From NCBI GenBank assembly GCA_005877655.1, contig VBOC01000005.1:1-30330 (forward strand): a DNA stretch of 30,330 nt, written 5' to 3'. The notes under the pieces were generated by a model that was not told the DNA's origin, ran no database searches, and saw only the letters and a list, made by a program, of their open reading frames with translations. Below are positions 7,689-14,888 of the stretch, one piece after another; positions within the stretch are counted from its first letter, which is position 1; each line of letters begins with the position of its first letter. Source of the stretch: Ignavibacteria bacterium. GTDB taxonomy: Bacteria > Bacteroidota > Ignavibacteria > UBA10030 > SZUA-254. Made by a program: the position numbers and the translations under genes.

Positions 7689-8864
7689 CTATGGGAGGCA
7701 AATGGTTCCGAGAACCGTCGGTTTCACCGCACCCGTGGCTCCGGGCACATTGGCAGGATTCCCGGAAATCGTTTCGTTTGCCAGCAGGGCGAAACAGATC
7801 GCTTCCTTCGCATCAACGGGCAAGAGCGTATCATCCGTGGTGCTTACCTTTAATCCGGAAAAATACCTCCGGAGTGCATCCATGATGTAGGGATTCCTCG
7901 CTCCGCCGCCGCTCACCAGGAGCTCCTGCGCCTTCATCTTCCCGCGGATGAAATGCCTGTAGCCAAGGTAGACGCTTAAGGCGGTAAATTCCGATGCAGT
8001 TGTGATCAAATCTCTTCCCGAGCGGCTCCGCCCACGCCGGATCAACGCCTTGACGAACGGTTTGCCGAATACTTCGCGGCCGGTGGATTTCGGCGGCCGT
8101 TTTGCGAGGTAAGGATGCCGGACCATCCACGCGAGCAATGGCGGAATGATGGCGCCACCGGCGGCAATCGAACCTCCGGCGTCGAAAGGTTTCCGAAAGA
8201 AGATTTCCGTGAGAGCGTCGATGATCATGTTGCCCGGCCCTGTGTCGAAGGCGGACACTTTGTCCAACGAACAGTTCTTTGGCAATACGGTCACGTTTGC
8301 AATTCCGCCAATGTTGAGTGCCAACCGGTTGGAGCGCCGGGACCGCAAAACCAGGTAATCGACATAGGGGACGAGGGGGGCCCCGGCGCCGCCCACGGCG
8401 ATATCGGCAAGTCGAAAATCGCCGACGGTCAGGATCCCGGTAGCTTTTGCAATAACGGCGGGACTCCCTATCTGCAGGGTCGAGCGGACGCAGTTGCCGA
8501 ACATCGTCAGCGGCTCCGGCAGGTGCCGGATGGTCTGGCCATGCGAGCCGATCAGATCGACCTCCGAAGGCGTTTTTCCCGCTAATCGGATAATCCGCTT
8601 TGCCGCATCCGCGAACAGCATCGCAACGAGCACATTGAGTCTTGCCAGATCATCGAGTCGAGCAGTGAGGGGATCAGAATTTCTCAAGAGAAAGGTCTTG
8701 AAGCCCGGAGGGTATGGGAACGTGTCGAACGCGAGGTGCCTGAAGTGTGAGCGGGTGCCCGATCCTGCGACCTCGATGAGCACGGCGTCGATCCCGTCGG
8801 CCGACGTTCCCGACATCAAACCGACGACGAGTTTCTTTTTTCGGCTTTGGACTTTTTCAATCAT
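7689..8864 (-). CDS. anmK: Anhydro-N-acetylmuramic acid kinase
   Basis: 391 residues, complete. AnmK phosphorylates and opens 1,6-anhydro-MurNAc from turned-over cell wall, giving MurNAc-6-phosphate for recycling. The N-terminal phosphate-binding motif GLMSGTSADGIDAVL (15-29) is a family signature. Further marks are GSHGQTIRH, TLQIGSP, NIGGIANVT, AFDTGPGN, PPKSTGREVFG, VSGGGARN and DAKEAICFALLANE, all in order. It is cytoplasmic. It is divergent from nfo, with only about 20 nt between start codons, and I see no good promoter there; this may be related to the abnormal nfo start. MurQ and other recycling genes are not nearby. Confidence 0.93.
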   Translation of the reverse strand: MIEKVQSRKKKLVVGLMSGTSADGIDAVLIEVAGSGTRSHFRHLAFDTFPYPPGFKTFLLRNSDPLTARLDDLARLNVLVAMLFADAAKRIIRLAGKTPSEVDLIGSHGQTIRHLPEPLTMFGNCVRSTLQIGSPAVIAKATGILTVGDFRLADIAVGGAGAPLVPYVDYLVLRSRRSNRLALNIGGIANVTVLPKNCSLDKVSAFDTGPGNMIIDALTEIFFRKPFDAGGSIAAGGAIIPPLLAWMVRHPYLAKRPPKSTGREVFGKPFVKALIRRGRSRSGRDLITTASEFTALSVYLGYRHFIRGKMKAQELLVSGGGARNPYIMDALRRYFSGLKVSTTDDTLLPVDAKEAICFALLANETISGNPANVPGATGAVKPTVLGTICLP

Positions 8865-8884
8865 TCTTGATCAAACTCAGGACC

Positions 8885-9727
8885 ATGAAACGCGCCGGTT
8901 CGAAGACTGATCCCCGTCCCGATCCTCTTGTTGAGCGAGCCGAGCGTGCAGGATGCAGATCTCTTCAGGTCTTTACGAAAAACGCGAGCCGATGGCAGGC
9001 GAAGCCGCTCAGCGATGAAGACATCGCAAACTACAAAACCGCGGCCTCGAAATCAACCATTGCCCCGGTGATCGCGCACGATTCCTATCTCATCAATCTC
9101 TGCGCCGCGGATCGCTTGATCCTGAGAAAATCCCGGGAAGCGTTCATCGATGAGCTGCGCCGCTGTGAAGCTCTTGGAATCCCGTATCTCAATTTTCATC
9201 CCGGAGCTCACATGGGCGCGGGAGAGGCCGCCGGGCTCCGTCTGATGATCGAATCGTTGAACCACTCCCATGACCGGACGGACGGCGCTCGGGTCCTCTC
9301 CGTTGTCGAAACTACGGCGGGTCAGGGGACGGTGCTGGGGCACCGCTTTGAGCAGCTCGCGGCGATCATCGACGGCGTGGAAGATCGGGAGCGTGTGGGC
9401 GTCTGCATCGACACATGCCACATCTTCGCAGCGGGGTACGATATCAGCAAGCGTGATGGATATGAGGGCACGCTCCGGGCATTCGACCAGATCGTCGGAT
9501 TGAAGAAGCTTGTGGCAATTCATATGAACGATTCCAAGGCGCCGCTGGGGTCGCATATCGATCGCCATGAACATATCGGGAAAGGCAAGATCGGCCGGGA
9601 GGGATTTCGATATATAATGAAGGATGACCGGCTCCTGAAAGTCCCGAAGATTCTCGAAACCCCGAAGGGGGAGGATCTCAAGGAGGACAGGATGAACCTG
9701 GCCCTGCTTCGAAGGCTTGCCCAATGA
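8885..9727 (+). CDS. nfo: Endonuclease IV, abnormal N-terminus
   Basis: 280 residues from the ATG at 8885 (a TTG at 8867 is in the same frame). From residue ~17 on it is a clear AP endonuclease of the Nfo family: AGCRSLQVFTKNASRW, HDSYLINL, FHPGAH, VVETTAGQG, CIDTCHIFAAGYD, IHMNDSK, DRHEHIGKGKIG and ETPKGED. These contain the usual His, Glu and Asp ligands for three zinc ions. The enzyme cuts DNA 5' of abasic sites. The opening GAHxSxxGG strand found in all Nfo proteins is missing. Instead there is MKRAGSKTDPRPDPLV, and I cannot recover the expected residues in another frame. A lesion between 8870 and 8930 that also took the promoter region is the likely reason. Confidence 0.85.
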   Translation: MKRAGSKTDPRPDPLVERAERAGCRSLQVFTKNASRWQAKPLSDEDIANYKTAASKSTIAPVIAHDSYLINLCAADRLILRKSREAFIDELRRCEALGIPYLNFHPGAHMGAGEAAGLRLMIESLNHSHDRTDGARVLSVVETTAGQGTVLGHRFEQLAAIIDGVEDRERVGVCIDTCHIFAAGYDISKRDGYEGTLRAFDQIVGLKKLVAIHMNDSKAPLGSHIDRHEHIGKGKIGREGFRYIMKDDRLLKVPKILETPKGEDLKEDRMNLALLRRLAQ

Positions 9728-9831
9728 CCGCCCTGAGGCGGGAAAAAGTGCGTTTCCGGTGTTCTGGAGCACGGGCCGGTTGATCGCCCTGTTCAATCTC
9801 AGTAGCTTCCCGGGAGGTATTGATCAACATC

Positions 9832-9841
9832 AGGAGGTGAT
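9832..9841 (+). promoter_or_regulatory. Strong Shine-Dalgarno for the 9844 gene
   Basis: AGGAGGTGAT at 9832-9841 is a full complement to the 16S rRNA 3' tail, with 6 nt from GGAGG to the ATG at 9844. It fixes the start of a gene otherwise hard to identify. It also shows that this organism uses Shine-Dalgarno initiation, unlike most Bacteroidetes. Confidence 0.8.
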
Positions 9842-9843
9842 CG

Positions 9844-10473
9844 ATGGGAACTATATGGATTATCGGTGGAATTGCCGCGGTCGCAGCTTCGTTCTTCCTC
9901 TCCGGGGGTGATGACGTCTGGCAGTCGCTCGATGCCGCCGGCGTCGCGACGGCGCTGTATCTCATGGCCCTCCTTGGATTCACCACGCGAAAGCCGTTTG
10001 GAACCCGAACCCGGGTCTTTGTCTGGTGCGTTTTTATCCTGGCCGGCACAGGCGTTTATCTCGATTGGTCGGGGATGTCGGAAACCGCGCACAGGCAGAA
10101 GGAGTCTCTCTTGAAAATTCGCGGCACCGTCAGCCGCAGCATCATGCTCAATGAGATGCCGGCGCCCCTCATGAAGGTCCTGCGAAGCTACGCGGAGCAG
10201 CCTCCAAAGAAAAGAGGATCCCTCGGCAAGGCATTCCAGGCGATGTATCCGGCCGATTCGGTGGGAAGGAATATTCACACGCCCTTTGATCAACAGGATA
10301 ACTTGAAGATCGTGGTGGCATCGGTATCCGACACGGAGGTCGTTCTCATCGGGCAGGAAATGTCCGTCGCAGGGGCTGATCGTTCTAAAAAGAATTTCGA
10401 CGGCCGCGCGGGTATGGTTCAGGCAAGGGCCATTCTCACGGAGAGAGGAGTGCGGTATGAACCAGAAAACTGA
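9844..10473 (+). CDS. Three-helix membrane protein of unknown function (A)
   Basis: 209 residues. Three hydrophobic helices sit at ~3-22, ~30-47 and ~57-77, then a hydrophilic domain of ~130 residues (from SGMSETAHRQKES). That domain has a helical start and a Gly/Val/Ile-rich tail (LKIVVASVSDTEVVLIGQEM). I do not recognise a named family. The order (hydrophobic helix, amphipathic helix, small beta-rich end) is reminiscent of pseudopilin-like soluble domains; this is a weak inference. The last 17 nt overlap the next gene, which has a similar plan, so the two are probably co-translated and may work together. Start set by the strong Shine-Dalgarno at 9832. Confidence 0.65.
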   Translation: MGTIWIIGGIAAVAASFFLSGGDDVWQSLDAAGVATALYLMALLGFTTRKPFGTRTRVFVWCVFILAGTGVYLDWSGMSETAHRQKESLLKIRGTVSRSIMLNEMPAPLMKVLRSYAEQPPKKRGSLGKAFQAMYPADSVGRNIHTPFDQQDNLKIVVASVSDTEVVLIGQEMSVAGADRSKKNFDGRAGMVQARAILTERGVRYEPEN

Positions 10474-11173
10474 AGCCGGCAAAGGCTGGGTTCGCCGCAT
10501 CCTGTTTGGGTCGATCGGATTGCTTTGCCTGGCCGCGTTCTATGCCAGCTGGGTGAGCGGGCATCCTGCCAGCTTCTATCCGTGGGTCACCGCAGCGCGG
10601 ATAACCATAGAGGAAGGCTTGAAAGGATTTTCGGGACAGAGCTCCCTGCCTGCGGGTCGATACGATGTGCTCGCGGCACTCCTGATCGGGTTTGTGATCT
10701 CTCCGGCATTGTTCCTATTCGGCTGGCGTTTTCTCCGGACAGGGCAGAGGTCACGAATGGCAGCGATGCTGCTTTTTGTCATCGGAGGAGCCGTCACAAT
10801 CTCTGTGTTCGCTCCTTCTTTTCCCGACGCTCTGCGGTCGCGCAAACGGATGATGGAAGAAAAGGAGCACCGCGCGGCGTGGAACGCGAAGGACAACCTC
10901 ATGCAGGCGCTGAACATCGTCGCTCTCGATGCGCAGTCGTACTGGATCCTCCCGCCGGCGAAGGGCGGAGGCAACAAGAATTTTGAGGGGTACCGGGTTC
11001 CCGCTCACCTCGGATCCCGCGGTGCCGGTCGCGTCGCGATCGTCAAGCTCGGAACGGGGGAACTGCGCTTGAGGGGATGGTCCACCGACTACCCTGAATC
11101 CTCGGTCCTCCTGGAGCTCGACGGCGCCGGGAACAGATACCATTTCAGCTACGAGGGCGCTTTCAGGTTGTGA
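10457..11173 (+). CDS. Three-helix membrane protein of unknown function (B)
   Basis: 238 residues. Hydrophobic helices at ~15-36, ~70-95 and ~100-118, then a charged helix (RSRKRMMEEKEHRAAWNAK) and a C-terminal domain of ~90 residues. The part ALNIVALDAQSYWILPPAKG followed by GGGNKNFEGYRVP resembles the Q..Y..P..mGGGG.sF.GY.iP pattern I associate with pilin-like proteins of Bacteroidetes/Ignavibacteria; this is from memory and needs a profile search. The start overlaps gene A by 17 nt and has GAGAGGAG just upstream. Together with gene A it forms a pair of similar architecture and unknown role. Confidence 0.65.
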   Translation: MNQKTEAGKGWVRRILFGSIGLLCLAAFYASWVSGHPASFYPWVTAARITIEEGLKGFSGQSSLPAGRYDVLAALLIGFVISPALFLFGWRFLRTGQRSRMAAMLLFVIGGAVTISVFAPSFPDALRSRKRMMEEKEHRAAWNAKDNLMQALNIVALDAQSYWILPPAKGGGNKNFEGYRVPAHLGSRGAGRVAIVKLGTGELRLRGWSTDYPESSVLLELDGAGNRYHFSYEGAFRL

Positions 11174-11204
11174 CCTTCCTCTCCGGGACGCCGGCCCGGC
11201 CTGC

Positions 11205-11234
11205 TTGACATCGAAAAAATTTGATCTATATTAT
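11205..11234 (+). promoter_or_regulatory. Promoter of amrS
   Basis: A perfect -35 TTGACA at 11205-11210, with -10 either TATTAT at 11229-11234 (18-nt spacer) or TATATT at 11227-11232 (16-nt spacer). Start of transcription near 11240. The leader of under 20 nt carries GAGGGG (11244-11249) before the ATG at 11259. Confidence 0.8.
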
Positions 11235-11258
11235 AAGCAGGCAGAGGGGCCAAGCCGA

Positions 11259-12332
11259 ATGGTCGAACCAGAACAAACGACGCTGAAGGAGCTCCTCGGA
11301 GAGCACACCGGGGATGGGCAGCTCTATCGGGATCTCGGCGGCGGGAAGTTGGAGTGTTTTGCCTGCGGCCATCGCTGCGTGATCGGCGAAGGGAAGGATG
11401 GTATCTGCCGGGTACGATTCAACCGGGGAGGCACGCTGCGCGTTCCGTGGGGGTACGTGGGAGCCCTCCAGCTGGACCCCGTCGAGAAAAAACCTTTTTT
11501 CCATGCCCTCCCCGGCAGCCTGGCCATGAGCTTTGGCATGCTCGGATGCGACTACCACTGCTCCTACTGCCAGAATTGGGTCACATCCCAGGCGCTGAGA
11601 GATCCGAAGGCGATTTCGGCTCCGGAGGCGCTCACTCCTGAGGAATTCTCCGCGATGGCCCTCCGCCACGGCGCTGCGATTGTGACAAGCACTTATAATG
11701 AGCCGCTCATCACCAGCGAGTGGGCTGTGGAGCTTTTCAAGGTCGCGAGACGCCACCGGCTCGTGACCTCCTACGTTTCAAACGGCAACGGGACCCCCGA
11801 GGTGCTCGAATATATACGCCCCTGGGTGGATCTTTACAAGGTTGACCTCAAGGGTTTTGACGACAAGCATTACCGCAAACTGGGGGGTGTACTGCAGAAT
11901 GTCCTCGATTCGATCGTCAGGCTTCATCAGATGAAGTTCTGGCTTGAGATTGTTACACTCTTTGTCCCCGGATTCAATGACTCTGAGCAGGAAATGCGGG
12001 CGATCGCCGGTTTCATTTCCTCGGTTTCAAAGGATATTCCGTGGCATGTCACGGCATTTCATTCGGATTACCACATGCTCGAGACAGGCAACACTCCGGC
12101 ACGAACGCTCGTCCGGGCCGCGGAGATCGGCACAGAGGCGGGCCTGCGATATGTCTATGCCGGCAACCTGCCCGGACAGGTCGGGCGCTACGAGAATACC
12201 TACTGCGCTTCCTGCGGCGATCTTCTGATCAAACGCCGGGGGTTCAACGTGCTGGCAAACACGCTCCTCGTCGGTTCTTGTCCCCGCTGCTCGAGCCCCG
12301 TGCCCGGATTCTGGAAAGTTCCCGGCAAATGA
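11259..12332 (+). CDS. amrS: AmmeMemoRadiSam system radical SAM enzyme AmrS
   Basis: 357 residues. It has the AmrS/PflA-like radical-SAM motif GCDYHCSYCQNW (Cys97, Cys101, Cys104). Before it stands an N-terminal cysteine cluster CFACGHRC...GIC, and at the end a zinc-ribbon-like CASC...CPRC pair. VPWGYVGALQLDPVEKKPFFH, TYNEPLITSEWAVE, VDLYKVDLKGFD and PWHVTAFHSDY match the family along its whole length. AmrS is normally found with AmrA (AMMECR1) and AmrB (Memo); the biochemical role of the set is not settled. Neither partner is in this window; the coupled neighbour is a DUF309 protein. A TTG at 11205 would extend the frame but lies inside the promoter, so the ATG at 11259 with GAGGGG is chosen. 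Confidence 0.92.
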   Translation: MVEPEQTTLKELLGEHTGDGQLYRDLGGGKLECFACGHRCVIGEGKDGICRVRFNRGGTLRVPWGYVGALQLDPVEKKPFFHALPGSLAMSFGMLGCDYHCSYCQNWVTSQALRDPKAISAPEALTPEEFSAMALRHGAAIVTSTYNEPLITSEWAVELFKVARRHRLVTSYVSNGNGTPEVLEYIRPWVDLYKVDLKGFDDKHYRKLGGVLQNVLDSIVRLHQMKFWLEIVTLFVPGFNDSEQEMRAIAGFISSVSKDIPWHVTAFHSDYHMLETGNTPARTLVRAAEIGTEAGLRYVYAGNLPGQVGRYENTYCASCGDLLIKRRGFNVLANTLLVGSCPRCSSPVPGFWKVPGK

Positions 12333-13180
12333 AAAAATCCCGGCCACCGAAGAAAAGACCCGAGGAGATCAAGCGAGATCCGCTCAAGGAGCTGGGGATG
12401 ACGGAGGAGGACTGGGCGGAATTCGCGCATGGCGTGAAATTGTTCAATCTGGGAAAGTTCTGGCATTCGCACGAAGCATGGGAGCAAATCTGGCTGCGGC
12501 ATGACGAGGACGAGCGCCTCTTCTTCCAGGGGTTGATTCAGCTGGCCGCGTCGTATCATCAGCTCGTGGCGAAAGGAAATTATCGCGGGCTGATCAACAA
12601 TTTTGAGAAGGCCTATGACAAGCTCGCCGTTTTCCAACCAGAGTACCTTGGTGTCCTGGTGTCGCCGCTTCTTGTATTCATTCAGCAGGGGAAAAAGGAA
12701 GCGGTGCGCCTCGGTCCGGCCGGCCTTCAGGGATTCAACTATAACCTGATCCCCAAGCTACAGTTTCACAAGCCGAGCAATCCCGACCTCCTGGTCGAGA
12801 TCGGGGAAGTGCTGAGGTCGGATCGATTCCTGGAGGGTACGAAACTGTTCAATTCGGGATTTCACTGGGAGGCACACGAGGCCTGGGAAGACGTCTGGCG
12901 AGAGCAGGAGGGGGACGCCAAGACATTTGTCCAGGCATTCGTTCAGATGGCAGCGGCGTACAGCTTTCTCAAGCGCGCACGTTCCAGCAGCGCGAAGTAC
13001 CTTTTCGAAAAGGCTATTGAAAAGTTCGGCGAGTACGAAAATCTCGACTGCGAGATCGCGATCAGGCCTCTGATCCAGTCGATGATGCACGCTCTTGAAG
13101 CGATCGGACAATCGCCGGGGAACGGGACGGCCTCGCTCGTCGACGGCTCACCTCCGATGCTCCATCTGTCCCCGGGATAG
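12329..13180 (+). CDS. Tandem DUF309 protein
   Basis: 283 residues. After a basic start (KKSRPPKKRPEEIKRD) come two copies of the DUF309 helical domain. Copy 1 is at ~35-100 (GVKLFNLGKFWHSHEAWEQIW, then FFQGLIQLAASYH). Copy 2 is at ~170-235 (GTKLFNSGFHWEAHEAWEDVW, then FVQAFVQMAAAY). HEAWE occurs at 48-52 and 183-187; the conserved His and Glu suggest a binding site. DUF309 proteins usually carry one domain, and their function is unknown. The ATG overlaps the amrS stop (ATGA), so the two are translationally coupled. The two copies are clearly related but diverged, so the duplication is old. Confidence 0.85.
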   Translation: MKKSRPPKKRPEEIKRDPLKELGMTEEDWAEFAHGVKLFNLGKFWHSHEAWEQIWLRHDEDERLFFQGLIQLAASYHQLVAKGNYRGLINNFEKAYDKLAVFQPEYLGVLVSPLLVFIQQGKKEAVRLGPAGLQGFNYNLIPKLQFHKPSNPDLLVEIGEVLRSDRFLEGTKLFNSGFHWEAHEAWEDVWREQEGDAKTFVQAFVQMAAAYSFLKRARSSSAKYLFEKAIEKFGEYENLDCEIAIRPLIQSMMHALEAIGQSPGNGTASLVDGSPPMLHLSPG

Positions 13181-13930
13181 CCGGGATTCCGGTACGCGCT
13201 CTGACGCCGGAGAAGCTCGAATCGATGCCGCGAACCCACGAGCCCCGTCAGCCCACCGTCTTTCGAACCTGTTGTTCGATCGAAGTATGCTGGTCCGTCG
13301 AGATCTCCAGCTCTTCGCGCAGCTGTTGAAGCTGGTCTGCCGTCCCGCTTGAGATCGATCCTCCCGCCCACGCCTTCTGAACTGCTTCGGTATACACGTC
13401 GAGCTTTGCCTTCTGTTCGAGTTTTACATGTTCGTCTTCCGAAATCCTGAGAGACGCGCGCCATTCCCGAAGTGAGTCGCGCTCGTCTGAACTCAGGGCT
13501 CCGTCGACCCAGGCTTCACGCAGCGCGCGTGAGTAGATGCCTGTCAGCACCTCGTGAGGGATTTTCCTTGCCGTCTCGACCTGTGTGTTGAGAAGATCGC
13601 TCTGTGATTTTCGGATGCTCTTTTCGAGCTCCTGGGCCGCCGCCTGTTGAGGCTCGATGACCTGAATTTTTGCGACTTCGAGCAAGGCCTTGTCGTAGGC
13701 CTTGTTGGATTGATGCTGCTTCGCCTGATCGAGATATTCCCGGATTTTCGCCTCGCGCGCCTGCCGCTTCCCCTGCTCCCGGCGGCCTTGAGGGCCTCCT
13801 CTTCTTCCTTTCTGCGGCGTTCTTCTACCTCCCGCTTTCTCCGGAGCTCTTCCTCGGCTCTGATTCTTGCAGTCTCTTCGGCCGATCTCCGTTTCTCTTC
13901 TTCATCTCTCTTTCGGCGGGCCTCTTCATC

Positions 13931-13994
13931 CTGCTTTTTCCGCTGCTGTTCCTCGGCTTTGAGTCTGGCCGACTCCTCGGCGGCTCTTCGCTTC
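13931..13994. repeat. Direct repeat, copy 1 (64 bp)
   Basis: 64 bp nearly identical (3 mismatches by eye) to 14399-14462. It encodes the same coiled-coil block KRRAAEESARLKAEEQ. The silent or conservative differences suggest a recent tandem-type duplication within the gene. Confidence 0.75.
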
Positions 13995-14398
13995 CCTTCC
14001 TCCTCCTCTTTTCGCTGTTTCTCTTCCTCCAGCTTCTTCCGGAGTTGTTCCTCAACTTTGCGTTTTGCCGCCTCCTCGGCCAGTCTCCGTTTCTCCTCCT
14101 CCACTTTCCGCCGGGCTTCCTCTTCCAGTTTGGCCTTCGCCAGATCTTCACGCTTGCGAAACTCGGCTTCCAGCCGCTTCTTCTCGAACTCTGCGCGCTC
14201 CCGTTCCTCTTCAATTCTCTTCTGGGCCTCGGCCTCCCGCCGGCGCACGTCTTCGACGAGCCTGCGCTGCAGCTCCGCGGTCCGCTCCCGTTCCTCGTCC
14301 GCCTTCAGGCGCTGTTCCTCCTCGCGCCGGTGCACGATTTCCAGCTCGAGTGTCCGCCGCTTCAGTTCCTCTTCGGTGCGCTTGCGCGCCTCGTCCTC

Positions 14399-14462
14399 CT
14401 GCTTCTTCCGCAGCTGTTCCTCGGCTTTGAGTCTGGCCGACTCCTCGGCGGCTCTCCGCTTC
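14399..14462. repeat. Direct repeat, copy 2 (64 bp)
   Basis: Partner of 13931-13994, same orientation, 468 bp apart. Recombination between the copies would remove 156 codons in frame. Confidence 0.75.
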
Positions 14463-14888
14463 TCTTCTTCAGCCGCACGCTGCAGCTCCCGGGCGTCCGG
14501 CGGCTTCGGCTTAGGCGGTTCCGGCTTCTCGGCCTGCCGGAGGTTTGCCTCTTCGGCGCGGCGCTTCATCGCTTCGGTTGCCGCCTGCGGAGTCTCCTCC
14601 TTACTCTCCGATGCCGCCGCCGGCTCTGCGGTGACCTCCTTTGCCTTCGCTTCCGGAGGGGCAGGATGTCCGCCTTTCTTGAGCATGCTCGAGAGACGTT
14701 CCTTGTACGCCCGGGCGTAGAAATTCTGAGGGTCGAGTTCGATGGTCTTCTCGATCTCGACAAGCGCGGCTTCGAACTCTCCCGATTTCATCAACTTATC
14801 GGCATTCTTGAGGAATTCGCTCGCCTGCTTCTTCCGGACGTTATCTTCCGCCGTGAGTTCCTTTTTCTTCATAGCGCTCGACGGGGGA

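Larger units (their letters stand above)
13248..14872 (-). pseudogene. TPR/coiled-coil protein with two TerB-like repeats, single-base frameshift
   Basis: From the ATG at 14872 the intended product is about 541 residues. It has an N-terminal TPR-like hairpin (~15-55), then a very charged coiled coil (~85-365) built from repeats such as EEKRRAAEESARLKAEEQ. After the break come a second TPR-like hairpin (REAKIREYLDQAKQ...LLEVAKIQ) and two ~45-residue repeats (RALREAWVDGALSSDERDSL; EAVQKAWAGGSISSGTADQL). These last resemble the helical A(W)xDGxLSxxE unit of TerB-like domains. Near 13777-13782 the frame is lost; one more C in the CCC at 13778-13780 (plus strand) would restore AAGEQGKRQAREAK and make the length divisible by three. 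Homopolymer error or true mutation cannot be told apart here. No membrane helix seen. Second gene of the coiled-coil operon, 16 nt after the first. Confidence 0.75.

Noticed and set aside
9728..9741. Hairpin CCGCC-CTGA-GGCGG after nfo as terminator
   Set aside because: The 5-bp stem is followed by A-rich, not T-rich, sequence; a terminator is not supported on the plus strand.
11205..11258. TTG start giving AmrS 18 more residues
   Set aside because: The TTG is the first half of the -35 box; the ATG at 11259 has a ribosome-binding site and matches family length.
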